From: Epiperipatus broadwayi
Taxonomy: Eukaryota; Onychophora; Udeonychophora; Euonychophora; Peripatidae
DNA: 64,000 bases
Direction: 5' to 3'
Assembly (NCBI GenBank): GCA_028023455.1
Contig: JAQFVV010000458.1
Span: 250,001-314,000, forward strand
Shown: positions 36,950 through 49,485 of the stretch, piece after piece
Numbering within the stretch: position 1 is the first letter of the stretch
How the letters are laid out: the number at the start of each line of letters is the position of its first letter
Notes under the pieces: generated by a model
Told to the model about the DNA's origin: nothing
Databases searched by the model: none
Seen by the model: only the letters and a program-made list of their open reading frames with translations
Translations under genes and position numbers: made by a program

Positions 36950-37245
36950 ATTCTAGTTTCAATTTATAAAAACAACAGGGCTAAAAAAAGACTGCAGTAA
37001 TTGTCATGGAATATCATTTCTATAATAAGATTAAAATTGAAAGAATTTTGTTGAACAGGTTGCTTCTAATCATAGGAGACTGTTCTAGAAAATCTAGAAA
37101 GATTATTGATATGGCTTTTGTTGCTAGGAAAACAATAATTTAACATGAATAAAATTATGTATTACTTTTATTAATTTCATCAACATTTGACTGTTAAGTG
37201 TTGAAAAAATAGCTATGTGATGATTTTAGTCATTAGATTAGATAT
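36950..37245 (+). mobile_element. Non-LTR retrotransposon relic (second LINE family), RT fragment
   Basis: Frameshifted + strand sequence follows the 'NYRGIS', 'K...ILLNRLLPI' and 'FIDF.KAFD' course: CNCHGIS-like near 36994-37015, then ILLNRLLLII near 37045-37075, and FINFINI near 37165-37190 where the catalytic Asp block should be. Very decayed. Same family as 13280, 19980 and 40960. Confidence 0.5.
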
Positions 37246-39283
37246 TTACTTGATATAAACAAATCTTTTCCATTTCTGTTTTCTCATTATTTTAGATCAC
37301 TTAGACTGATGTAATGTGATCATCATCTGCTTTTCATGCCTTGTTATCTCAATTGAAAATGGGATAGTGTATTTATGCAACTACATTTACAATTTTCCTC
37401 CATTTTTTTAAATCCTAAATGCAAGTTTGTAAGAGTTTTAAAGTATACAATGCTCAATATTGAGAAAACAACATTGCAAACAGGCCCATCAGAATGGAAT
37501 TCTTAATTGTGATCTTGCATGAGCCACATAATCAATGCTTCACTGAAAATAAATTTGTTTTAGGAGTTTATTCAGAAAATGAGTATGCTTGGGCCAATAA
37601 TTAGCATCCTTGCCTCTCATAAAAGTGAATGAGCTTAGAAAATCTAAAATGATCCATCTTGAAAATTACCTGAAAGATTGCATATTTAGAGATAATTGGA
37701 ATGGAAATTAGTGAGAATAAAGATAAGTATTTTCTTTTTTTAAGTATATGAGCATGGAATGTGAAAATATGGATTTTTCAAGACCTAAATGTATAACTTT
37801 GTAGTTATCATAAGTTTAAGATAATATAAATACTTTAAATAAAAGCCATCTTTCAGAGGCAGGAAGTTTAAACTAACAAATAGTCAACTATTTTTTTGTA
37901 TATTTGCTCTACTTATATTGATAGCGTTACCATCCATATACCAATATAGCACAAAAGGTTTCATTACAATTTTTTTTGAAAACATGAAAATATTATAATT
38001 TACTTTGAAAACAATCTAAAAATCATATATTTAGTGAACAAACAATAATTGGAAAACAAGTTATCAATACAAAGATTCTGTGAGAAATTTTATAAATATG
38101 CTAACAATTGCTTATTTAATTTCTTAGGAATATTTTTATTGTTGACTTATTGAAAATATTTTTCAAATATTTATTCACTAAATGTATTATTTTTAAATTT
38201 TTTTTGCTTAACTGTCATCATTAAATAATTTCTCATAGAATCTTTGCATTGATCATTTATTCAATCATTTGTTCATTAAATATATTATTTTCTGAATTGT
38301 TTTCTAAATATCTATGTATTTTAATAGACATGCTCTCAGAAATAGATATTTAAAATCAAATAAATTCAAGAAATAGCTTACTTTTATGAGTTGTTACTAT
38401 TTCCTACTTTCTAAAATATAGACTAAGAAGATAATTTGGTGCTGATTGTATTGCACATTAATTCAAAACTTTAATTAAAAATAAAACTGGTCGAAAAATG
38501 CTAATTTTTATATTGCACATGAGTGCTCAATTTAAGTTCATAAAAATGCTTTTATATAGATAGTCCAGCTATTATAATTTTAAATTTTTTTAAACTGGGT
38601 AAAATTAACTTATTGTAAGTCTACAATTCAAAATACTGCACAGGATCTCTAGAGAACAAGAATACTTTGATGTTGTTATTTATTGGAAATTTTATCAATT
38701 CTAAATTTAAAACATTTTCTCCCTCATAATTATTATTAAACATTTTAAAGCTGACTTAAAGAAACTCACTTGTAAGTCTACAGCAATTCAAAATATTGCA
38801 CAGGACTCCTTTACAGAACTAGATTAGTTTGATCAAACATTTATCAGAAATTTTTTTATTAATTCCACAATTAATTTTTTATAATTCCTAATGAAATTTA
38901 AAACATTTTTCATCTTAAATAATTTTTTAAAGTTGAGTGAAGAAACTTAGCTATTTTTAAACTTACAACAATTAAAAATACTGCACACGATTCCCTAATA
39001 TATTTTCATACATCGTATTTTGTGGTTTTTGATTTTTTATAAAAAATATGAAACTTATCGATTAGCTTTTTCTTTGCTATATTGTAGTAACTTCATCAAC
39101 AAATAGTACACAACTAATACCTTATTCTTATATACATCATTTAAAGAAAGGCTTAAATTATTTTCACTTGCAATTTTTTTTTACAGAATGGAAATTTTCA
39201 TAATCCAGTCATTAATAAAAGCAATAGATAATATGACTAATGAATCTTTAATCACAGCCTAATAATAAAAACTAACAAAGACG
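37246..39283. other. Intergenic AT-rich sequence, no feature identified
   Basis: No coding sequence recognised. A phrase like 'GCA-CAGGA-TC' with neighbouring AATTCAAAATA-TGCACA recurs near 38625, 38790 and 38965, suggesting three diverged copies of a ~170-bp unit. Confidence 0.4.
38585..38995. repeat. Diverged tandem-like repeats (about three units of ~170 bp)
   Basis: The phrase AATTCAAAATA-TGCACAGGA (with variants AATTAAAAATACTGCACACGA) occurs near 38626, 38796 and 38967, each followed by TC-CT and a T-rich stretch with AAAACATTTT. Spacing is about 170 bp. Copies are strongly diverged. Confidence 0.5.
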
Positions 39284-39390
39284 AAATAATTTTTGTCATT
39301 CATTAGACTAGGTTATCCACTTAATGAATATTTCTGTAATGTCATTAAGTGAATAATCTCTAGTTTAATGAATGACTAATAAAAATTATT
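39284..39390. repeat. Short foldback hairpin (about 45-bp arms)
   Basis: Left arm 39284-39328 and right arm 39342-39390 are imperfect reverse complements around a 13-bp loop, with cores GTCATTCATTA and CACTTAATGA. Size and shape fit a tiny MITE or its remnant. Confidence 0.75.
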
Positions 39391-40959
39391 AATATACTTT
39401 CAAGAAGTAGTTTGTGTCAAAGTTGTGAGGGCGGTAAGTTTGACACATCAATTAAACTAGTAATTGGTTAACTATATGTTTAAGAAATTGTGATCTGAGT
39501 CAACTGATGACTGACTGGTTTAGCACAAAATGTACATCCTGGGGATCATATATCTTTTTCACATCTTTGTCATATGTTTATAAAAACCAAACAAATTTCA
39601 TTTAAAAATGAATACCATTAGTGAGTCAAATGTGCTTATTTTAATACTATAAATCATGTCATGGCATAATATTTATTAATACTAATCTCAAAGCAATTTT
39701 GATCTTAAAATGAATGGTATTTCACTTTAATTGCACTCGGTGATGAAATCAATTTACACTTCTAACAAATAAAAAGCCTTCTAAACCATCCACAAAGAAG
39801 ATTGCATGTAACAAATTAATGCCAAATCCTTTTTTTCTTTTTATAAAATGTGTTACATTTTAAAGTATTGCTTTACTGCCTTTCTGCAACTGTTGAACTT
39901 AATGGCTGGTAATATGCATTTGAGTAAGGATGTAAATTGCTAAAATTGGTAATTCATATTTTACTGATTTCATTTTTTAAAAAATATAAACATTACCTTC
40001 TAAAAAAATAAATTGCAAACATCTAAAAAAAAAAAAACAACAAATTATGTAGTGATAAAAAAAATCAAACAATTATTTTTTTTTTTTAAAAAAAAAAATT
40101 TTAAAGTTTTGCCAAAATATTTCAATCCTTAATTTGAGAAGCCTGAATCAAAGGCAATTATATTAAATTTGCACACTTAACACCTATGTTCATTTTGTCA
40201 TTGCTTATTTATCAGAATTAGATTTAAATATTGAAGCAATGTTGTTGTGTCAATACTAATGCATGTGTTGGTAAGAATTGTAATGGCATTAAAATTGTTT
40301 ATAAATAAAAATATGAAAAAAAATATGTTAGAGACACAGATTATTACTTTGATGAAAGATTATGATACCACAAAATATAAACATTAATTCCTTTTTTCAA
40401 TATTATTAAAAAATTTGATATTCAGAATAAACAACATTTGTGCAGAATTTTCTTAAAGAATATGATGTGGATATAATTATTACTTGAGTTCATCAAATAG
40501 AAAAAAAAAGTGTAATTAATGATAATTTAAAAATAAATATTGTTTGATTGGGTAATAAAAGTAATGTATGCTTTTCAATATATTCTAAAGTCAAAAATTC
40601 AGTGACTTATTAAGAAGTGTGATCTTGAAAAAGAATATACTGTAATTGTAAAATTTTGAATATCATACTTTTGAATATAAGAATTAGGATGGACATTTAA
40701 TTATATATCCACACATATATATATAATATATTTAAATTTAGTCATCTATCCAATTTGATGTTAATAATATTTGGTAATATTAAAAAAACTACAGGATTCT
40801 GATGAGACTTTTTAAATAGGTAATGTTTACTTCAAAATTACTTGTTAAAAAAGTTCATATCTGTCTAAGTTATGCCACTTGATGTTAAGGATATTTTTCC
40901 AATTTATAAGAAATAAACATGAAAGGTTGCATTAATGCTCTGATATTTACAAGTACAAA
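39391..40959. other. Intergenic AT-rich sequence, no gene
   Basis: Contains an 8-bp hairpin GTGTCAAA/TTTGACAC at about 39415-39446 around a GC-richer loop and a T12A11 run at 40076-40098. Otherwise nothing recognised. Confidence 0.4.
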
Positions 40960-41620
40960 AAAAAAAACACTTAATAGATTGCTTCTAGTTGTAGATGAAT
41001 AGTTAAAAGATATTGTTTTAGAGAAGACAATTGGTTACTGGAGAATGTGATTTTATATTAGTTTTATTGCAATCCAGCATCATGAGCAAATATGCAATTT
41101 ATTGATTTGACAAGTATTCAAGGTTTATAGTAATGTTTGAAAATATTTTATTCACATAATTTGTTCATATTGGACAACTTTTACGTGTCGTATGAGGAAA
41201 TATAATAAGCATGTCAAATGAAAATTGGTGCTAAATTTGTAAATGTGATATGTTTGGTGATGGGATTTTTAATTTGAATTAATTAAAAACAAAAACTGAT
41301 ATCCTGGCTTCCAGACTTAAAGTATGCTAATTGATTGTACAATCATGCCAATTCAATGAATGATCTACAGAACATTCTTAATTTTTTGAATGCAAGTTAT
41401 AAATAATTTAGTTTAGTACTTAAGATTTAAAAAACTTCATTTAGCAGTTAATTGTGGAAGAAAAGTATTCAATTAGTTGGTTAAAGAATGTGGGCCAATT
41501 TTCATATCTGTACTTTTTTGGATAGAAATACAGATTTGGATATGGAGTTGCAGTATCGACTCAAACGTGCTTCAATTGAATTAGTTGTTTACGACTTTTT
41601 CCTTTTTGTTTAAATTTTGA
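40960..41620 (+). mobile_element. Non-LTR retrotransposon relic (second LINE family), RT region
   Basis: Broken + strand frames give LNRLLLVVDE near 40972-41000 and DGIFNLN with KTKTDI near 41260-41300. The active-site region is decayed near 41320-41350. Next come LQNILNFLNASYK near 41355-41400 and NTDLDMELQYRLKRAS near 41525-41580. The final block is the 'yLGs.i..d..l..Ei..Ri..A' segment after the RT palm. The sequence tracks the copy at 19980-20800 (shared GTTTTTAATTTGAA and ATTAAAAACAA). Confidence 0.7.
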
Positions 41621-44215
41621 TTCTCTATTGATTTAACATAAAGCCATTGGAAATTTTCACTTAAGATTGCTCTAGTATTCTGAAAATATGCAAAATCAAA
41701 AAACTAATTTGAATATTCAATTTTCTGAAAATAATACCTATTCTACCATTATATGGATCATCTTAGTTAAATTAAACATGAAATGAATGAATGAATGATA
41801 AGACTATCTAAAAAAATTATGAACTTAAATATGATTTTTGGAAGAACCCTAATATAATTTTAGATATGCAATATTGATTGTTTTCATGGCAGAAATAAGT
41901 TTATAATATAATGGATTGTTGTAATTAGACAAATTATCAAAGACTTTCAGAATTAAAAATTTTCTTGGAAAAAAGGTTAAAACACAGCATTGACAGATAT
42001 CAAATAAAAATTAAAGAAACAGCTAAATATGGTTGAATTTGCAACTTATTGATTATTCTTTTTTTTGTTGTTATTGCTTTTGTTTGAATTTTTTTTTTTT
42101 CTGGAGTTTATTGTGATATTTTGTGTGTTTGTGTAAGTTTTAACAGATTTTCTATATACTAATATCTTTCCCTTGTTCAAAAACTTTAAAGATAATAGCT
42201 AAATTCATTTAGCTCAGACATGTAAACAAATGTACATATTTGTCTAAAGTCTGTCAATACCTTAGATAGTGCACTTGTAATACAATTTACCACTAAGGTA
42301 AATACTTACATTTTGCTTTAAAATTTTTTATTATAATGATTAATTTCCATATTATTCAAACAATGTTATTTTAAACTTTCATATGGAGTTTACAATAATA
42401 ATTAAATGTTTGTTTTTTTTTTTTAAAAAAAAAAAAAATACACATTTTATTTTTGAGATAAGTATTGTTTTATTAAATAAAAAGTTACAGTTTTAATAAA
42501 ATCAGAAATTGGCAAAAAAACATACAAAAATAACTAATCATTTCTGCATGAGACTATAATCATTGAATAATGCAGTAGTCTTGAGTTGGGCACTTGCATG
42601 GATCGTGATCTCAATGCAATTGGGGGGGGGGGGAGCACAAATGCTTGAATTAAAATCAAAAATTGAAGTGGCATAGTTGGAATAATCTTAGAAATCAAAT
42701 TTGTAAAAAGTGCGTTAAAAAGTAACAGCATATTATTATAAAAAGGCACAAAAGTGGAAAAATCAGTTTATTTAGAATCATCCTTTCCTACAATATATAA
42801 ACATGATTTAAGATAATGTTATATAATTTATATATATAAAACAATGCAATACAGTATTCCCCCATCCCTCATAGTTGAGCTTTTACATAAATAAAAAACT
42901 AGATATTTTTTTAAAAATATATTTGTGATTTATTATTATCTTAAGTTAGACTGAATCAAATATTAAGGAAATGTCGGAGGGGGGGGGGGTATTTGATTTT
43001 ATTATTGGGCATTATCATTTTATTATAAATATTCTTAATTTCAATATTATTTTATATATTTCTATCCAAAAATAACAGGAAAAAGGAAGTCTTTATATAT
43101 ATATTTAGGATACTGTTACTCATGTATATAAATTATAGATTATAAGAATCATGGTTTTCACTAGTTCTTACTGGATTGAAAATAAATTTCATTCATTTTG
43201 AAAAGATTGAGTTTACGCAAAAACAAAACTATTTAATAAAATTTATAGGCTGGAGTATAAAAGTTTTACAAGATAGAGATGATTGACATTTCTATTGCTC
43301 TATTACAAATACAACCACCTAATGAAATCAAATTCTTGAATTTAAATTAACGAACTCATAATCATAAAATTTCATTCAATAAACTTCAATATTTGCACTT
43401 CAAAATATCAAAAGACAATGGAAAAGTCGTGAAGAAATTTCAATTCAACAATTTTTTTCTTTTACAATTTGAATATCTTTAACAGATTTTCACATTTGTT
43501 ATGTGAACCTAATTATAATTTAAAATAGTAATAAGAAACTATATCTGATTAGTCCTAAAAACAAAGTATTATTTTATTAAAAATTTATTATTTAGTTAAG
43601 TCACTTACTAATATCTTTTACAATATTTAATTGTATGGTCACTTGCTTTATATATCATATAATAATCGATCACAAAAGTGATATGAACATAACTGAATTC
43701 CTTTTTTTTTTTTTAAAAAAAAAATTATTTTTTACTCAATTATACGTTAATCCATGAATGTTGATTTTATCAATCTCATCACTGGGTTAAACTGTCTAGA
43801 ATGGAGCCAGAATTTTTCAGGTAGTTCATGATTTATAAGGGCAAACTTTTTTTCAGATAGTTGATATATAACAAACCAATAATTGATAGATGAGTAAGTT
43901 ATGCATCTATATTCATTCCAAATATTGACATATTTTTGTTGAATAAATCAGGATAAAAATGTTTCAGTGGGAACAAAAGTAGTATGAAGATAGTTTCTGA
44001 AATATAATTATCTGCTTTTAAATTCATTTGTTAAAAAAAAAAATCTCTGTAAATAATACTTAAAATAATTAAGTCTGCATATTGATTAGGAATAATTCAT
44101 TCATACTTAAAAAGTGTCAGTATTTTGAATTAAGAAAAATTTTATTTTTCACTATATATGTATCTGTAATAATGCTCAAACCTAAATGGGTTTATAAGTA
44201 ATCATTAAAACCAGT
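41621..44215. other. Intergenic AT-rich sequence with homopolymer tracts
   Basis: No gene. Contains T12A14 (42413-42438), T13A10 (43702-43724), G12 (42622-42633) and G11 (42979-42989). Confidence 0.5.
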
Positions 44216-44382
44216 CAACACTTAAACAACTCCAATATCAATAACAATTGATAATCTCAAAATGTTGTCAAGACAACACTTATTCTATCTTTACTGTTAA
44301 GATTGCTGATTCTAATATTGGAATTGCCTAAGTGTTCCTTGAGATTGTTGATTCTAATATTAGAATTGCCTAAGTGTTTCAA
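44216..44382. repeat. 42-bp tandem pair with an inverted third copy
   Basis: GATTGYTGATTCTAATATT-GAATTGCC starts at 44301 and again at 44343 (period 42). An inverted, more diverged copy lies at about 44216-44258 (AACACTTAAACAACTCCAATATCAA). The set ends 30 bp before the tRNA-like sequence. Confidence 0.75.
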
Positions 44383-44412
44383 TAAATTATACATATAATA
44401 CATTTTAAATAT

Positions 44413-44484
44413 TGATTGGTGGTATAGTGGTTAACATAGCTGCCTTCCAAGCAGCTGGCCTGGGTTCGCTTCCCAGTCAACGCA
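44413..44484 (+). tRNA. tRNA-Gly(TCC)-like sequence, probably a pseudogene
   Basis: 72 nt with the layout of a metazoan tRNA-Gly. The D arm holds A box TGGTATAGTGG, and the anticodon stem GCTGC/GCAGC closes a CTTCCAA loop with anticodon TCC. The T arm CTGGG/CCCAG has loop TTCGCTT. The acceptor stem is faulty: its first three pairs (T-C, G-G, A-C) do not form while the lower four do, and the usual A58 of the T loop is C. The 3' side CAACGCA keeps the normal sequence, so the 5' end has decayed. It could instead be the head of a tRNA-derived SINE, but no body or tail repeat was seen. Confidence 0.75.
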
Positions 44485-47400
44485 TTTGACATATGAAAAA
44501 AAAATATATATTTATTTTCATTTATAATTACTTTTATTCTAATTTCAACATGTAAATAATTCTTAACTGAAATTTGTTATTTTAAGTAAAATATTAGGTA
44601 TTTACTTAATACAAAAAAAAAAAGTTTGGTAAAGCTAAGTTTGAACAGCTCTTGTGATCTGAAATCTTGTAAGACAAATGACACCAAATACAATTAAGAT
44701 TTATAATGATTTTATAATATAGAAGGTAATACTTCACTGAAATTTATTTATTATTTATATTTAACTAATTAGTTGATGTAGAAAAGATTAATCTTAACAT
44801 TTAAAAACATGCTTATATTATTTCAGAAGTAATTTTTTATTTAAAAAGTTATGAATTCTGGTCTATAACTAAGCTCAAATTGAGAAATCTTATTTCTAAT
44901 AAAGAAAAAAAATTACAATAATCAAGCTTTTGGAATACATATTCAAGAAATTCAAAATTTTATTTTTATGTATTTACAAGATTACTCATTGGTTAAACGA
45001 GGCAAACTTGTAGTTGGGATGCGAATAGAAAAATATTTTAAAAGATGAAGAGAAAGGACAAATCAATTTTCTATAAGAAATAATATATTTTAATAAATTC
45101 TCAGTATGATTATCATCTACTGAAATATGTGTTCATTTTTTGGCACATTTACTGATTCTCAAAATTTTTTTTTTAATATTAAATCCCTCACTATTTACTT
45201 TAGAGCAGCCTTTCCTAAAAATATTGAAAAATATAAACTTGTTTCTATAATGCATTTTGACTAAACCAGTCATTTCAGGTGGTCCAGATAAGTATATCTA
45301 AATTATATATTTGTCACTTGAAAAAATGGCATTTATAAATTAACAAATGTATTTTTTTTTTCTTTTCTAAAAATACTTCTAATTCACCTGCAATATTCGC
45401 TTGTATTTATTGCAGTATTTTCTCCACTTTTATTGATAATATATCATCAAATCTAATGTAGAAGTTATCAGTAAAGTTTTTTCTATGATCTTTATTTTTC
45501 TTTTCAAGCAAAAAGATATTTATATTTGTCAGAATTTCTAGATCTTTGGCAACAAATATTGATCATAAGGGTTTTTCTTTTGGTATGTTTGAGATACAGA
45601 CTCTTTGGCAGTTATTGTTATAAGTTACTTAAATGTATCACAGCGAGAAGGAATGGATGGGTTTCTATTAATATTCCTTTCAAAATATCTAGTATGTTGA
45701 TTTTAATTCATTTTCAGCTATGAGTGGGTGAATTCTAAGTTTTTGTTATTTATGATGGAAATTACTCAATATTAGCAATTTATTGCTAAACAACGACGAA
45801 TCTTTATTTGTTGAAACAAAACATAAATCAGGGATTGTCTGTGTGCCACATCTGCTTGATTGGAATGTGTCAATTTTTTTGGCATCATAAATTAAATGCA
45901 TGATATTTAAAATTGCCATTCTAAAATTTGGAAATATGCATTAACTCCAGATTGCTACATCCAAAGGCTAGTATAAAAATTGAATTCTCTGAAGAATGTA
46001 GACAATACAGACAAACTGGGAGAAAAATAGAACCAATTTATAAACATTTCATGTCCAGATTATATAATCAAATTGGGATCGCTAGATCATTGATCTATCT
46101 TCAAGAGAGGCTATTTATTTGCTACATGAAATAAAGTTAGACATATTATGTTTAATATACATCACATAGAATTTTAAGATGCACATTATAGGAATGCTGA
46201 TTAATATATAGAAATGAGCAACAGTAACCATTAAATGAGCACTTTATATTTTTAGCACTGTCTTTCTAGTTATGTTAATACATTAGACTTTATGAATATA
46301 CAGCTTTTTTTTTTCATAAATAACAGAAGTGCTCAATGTTAGGCTTTAATGTATCTCCAGGCTTGTTAAATATTAAATCTTGTAATTTATCAACAACACG
46401 TGATCACATAGTAGATATTATGTACTAACATGATAAATATAAGATTAATCCAACCATCACCAAAAACATTTCTACAAATTGTGTTTAATTTGCAAAATAA
46501 GGTTTTTCTATGGTAATCCAGCAAATTAACAACTTATTTTTTTCCATATTTTCTTAATGTTCAATCAAAAATAATTTTGTTCTCTGCAATTTTAAAGAAA
46601 AATAGTTGGATTAGTTGCATTATTTTTCACTTTCCTTTTGACTAATTAGTTTGGCAACCTCTTTTGAAAATTAATGTTAAAACATTTGGAAAAACAATAA
46701 GTTCGCAATCAATAAAATACTATAAATAATGGAAATAAATAAAAAAGATGAAGATAGTCGGATTGAAATAGTAACTGAATGGAGATAATATCATTTGCTT
46801 ATGGAATTATTATGATGGGAGAGAACTATAGTAATCTACAAATCCATTTGTTGCTAAAGTAGAAGAGGAAAGAGTAATCTGAAAGTCTATGTCTGCATTG
46901 ATTGATTGATAGTGCAGTGAAGAAAAAAATAAATTGAAGATTATGTTATATTATAATAATACTAAGACTAATACTTGTGTAGTTTTTGGCCAATTATACG
47001 TTTGTTATGAAAATAGTGATTGTTTTCAAAAAATAAAAAACTTAACATGATGTTACAACTGGATTATACAGAAATTAGAACTGTCTATAATAAAGTGTAT
47101 AAGACCACATGTTATTTTAGTTATATATTAGTATTGTATATGATTTATTTTAGAAACAAGGTTATAATGATAGATGGAGAACAGAGAACTACAATGCCTA
47201 TATTTCTCAAATCAATCCTTTGAGAACAAATTTGAATTATTGTTATTGATATTTTGCTCAAACATCTGTAATATACATATAATTTTTTTAATCATTAGTT
47301 ATTACTTCTTCTAATGGATATATATTACTTATTATTTTAATAAATATTATGCTAATTTTTGTCTCATTTAGCCAATTAGAAATATATACATAAACAGAAA

Positions 47401-49222
47401 TTCAACTAACATTTACATATTCTCTGAAGAGCTGGAAAGCATTGGCAGGTATATTTAAATATTTGAGTTTCTGTTTATTGTAATAAATTTGCCATGCAAT
47501 AGATATAATTGATATATATGTTAGAAAAATAATATTTTGGTTGAATCCAATGTATGTATTATTATGGGATAAATAAAATATGTTTCAGAAATCAACAAAA
47601 GTTAAATCAGAGTAAATGTTGGACTTAATGAATTCAAAATTATATGTGAGTGAATTTTGGATATTATATATATATATAAAGGAAGAAGTGAAAAATTATA
47701 CACTTGAAAACAAAATGTAACATATATAGGGAGTTCTCATTTATTATGCTTTGTTGGTTCCAGAAAAATCATGTGAGGATCAACTTGATGAGTAATGGGA
47801 GTTAAATTTTTACAGGATTAATGCTTTATCAATACTATAAAACAATGAAGATGTGATATTCATTTTTATATTAATATAAAATACATTTAATCAATATTAA
47901 TATTGTATACTGTGCATATATTTATTAAAACTCAAAAAAAAAAAAAAGGATTAAATAAACACAAAATTTCAAATCTCAAGTGAAATAATAATAATAAAAA
48001 TTAATTATAACTAAAAAATATAAAATTACCTTTTTTTACCTTCTTTTTATCTACTTAAAAAAAAAATCTTAAAATTTAAAAACATTCTTGAAATGCTTTA
48101 GCAAAGTAAAGAATGATGTGGCAATATTTTCATATTTTAAATTATTTCTTTTTCAAAAAGCAGAAAAAATTATTTAAGTTTTTCATCTCATGGTCAATAT
48201 TTTATTAGGATAAACTAGCATTATTTTTATATGCACTTTGCCTTTTATTTTATAATTTTAAATATAGCTTTTTACTTTTAGATGATTATTCTTATCATAA
48301 ATTCTAGTGGTGGCCACATGAAGATATTGTATTTTCAAGTGACTGGTAGCATTTACATCTCATTTATTTTTGATAACCTCTAACTTTACATTTAATCTAC
48401 AAGCATAGTATTTTCTTTTAAACTTAGAAGACTTGATATCATACTGTAGTTAGAAAAAATGCACTAACATAAGTGTATGCTTAATATAATAATACTAAAA
48501 CAACTATTATATTTTTGATATCACTGAATATTTTTTTTGAGCTTATGCATTAAAAATTTTTTTTATTTATGAGACTCAAATATATGATGCTTCTGTGAAC
48601 AGCAAGTTTTTATCAATTTTTTTTTCAATTAGTCACAATCTAGTAAAATCACACTCTATAAAAATGTGAAGAATGAGCAGCCTTCTTATACATAAGTATG
48701 TAAGAGTATACAGATATTGCAATTTGATCTTGAAATAATGAACAGTTGTTCAGAATTTCTTAAATTAAAAACTATTTTGGCACAAAAATATGTAGCTTTA
48801 ATAATAAGGAAAACAGGTGTTAGTAACCTATCTTTACTCAGTTAGTTGGATGAGTATAATAAATTGCATTTTACTGTATATAAAAGAAAAAAATTATCTT
48901 ATTTGACGGATACCTTCCTTTATTAATTTCATTGCATTAAGATCACTGATCCATTAAAATGCCACCAGAGTCTTACTGTGGAGAGGGGGGGGGGGGTAAT
49001 AATTTATTTTTACATTTTTTTTTCCTGTATTTATCTTTACAATCATTTACATAATATTTAAAAAAAAAAAAGTTAATCTAAGAGTCTTTAGACAGTTTTT
49101 TTTTCTATATTAAATACCCTTGTATTTTTTTTTTTACATGTAAAATCACATTATTATTCATATTATGATTAACAAAATATTTTAATTTATTCTTTCCCTG
49201 AACATTTCTGCTGTGACAAGAT
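44485..49222. other. Intergenic AT-rich sequence, no feature identified
   Basis: Includes a G12 run at 48985-48996. Open frames at 45526-45723, 45928-46134 and 47020-47223 (+) have no recognised domain and AT-driven composition. Confidence 0.45.
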
Positions 49223-49228
49223 TTTATT
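49223..49228 (-). terminator. Candidate polyadenylation signal of the WD40 gene
   Basis: AATAAA on the minus strand, 113 bp beyond the stop codon. Supported only by position in AT-rich DNA. Confidence 0.4.
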
Positions 49229-49341
49229 TACTCAGCTTTCTAATTAATTATAATCCAGATTAACATTGAGTTAAAACTAGTCTATTGATTAACTGATGAT
49301 TAAATGGTTTTTATAAGCAGTTATAATTGGATATTAATCAT

Positions 49342-49485
49342 TCAGCAGCAACTAAAGTCCCACAGCTTGACAGTTTTGTCGTATGAACCAGATACTATCA
49401 CACTATCATTGAACTGGAGACATGTTATACCATCAGTATGATTTCTTAAAGTAACCAATCTCTGACCAGTTTCAAGACTCCAAAC
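49342..49485 (-). CDS. WD40-repeat protein (F-box/WD type), last coding exon
   Basis: Preceded by AATAG on the minus strand, the exon reads VWSLETGQRLVTLRNHTDGI, then TCLQFNDSVIVSGSYDKTVK, then LWDFSCC and TGA at 49344-49342. This is one complete WD40 blade (GH replaced by NH; SGSYD; LWD) plus the end of the previous one. The CLQF..n.ivSGS.D.tvk.WD style is that of F-box/WD substrate adaptors of SCF ubiquitin ligases (FBXW7, Met30/Pof1, beta-TrCP). The F-box itself is not in the window, so the exact ortholog is left open. The protein ends right after its last blade, as usual for this group. It converges with THOC7, 14 kb away. Confidence 0.85.
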   Translation of the reverse strand, partial: VWSLETGQRLVTLRNHTDGITCLQFNDSVIVSGSYDKTVKLWDFSCC

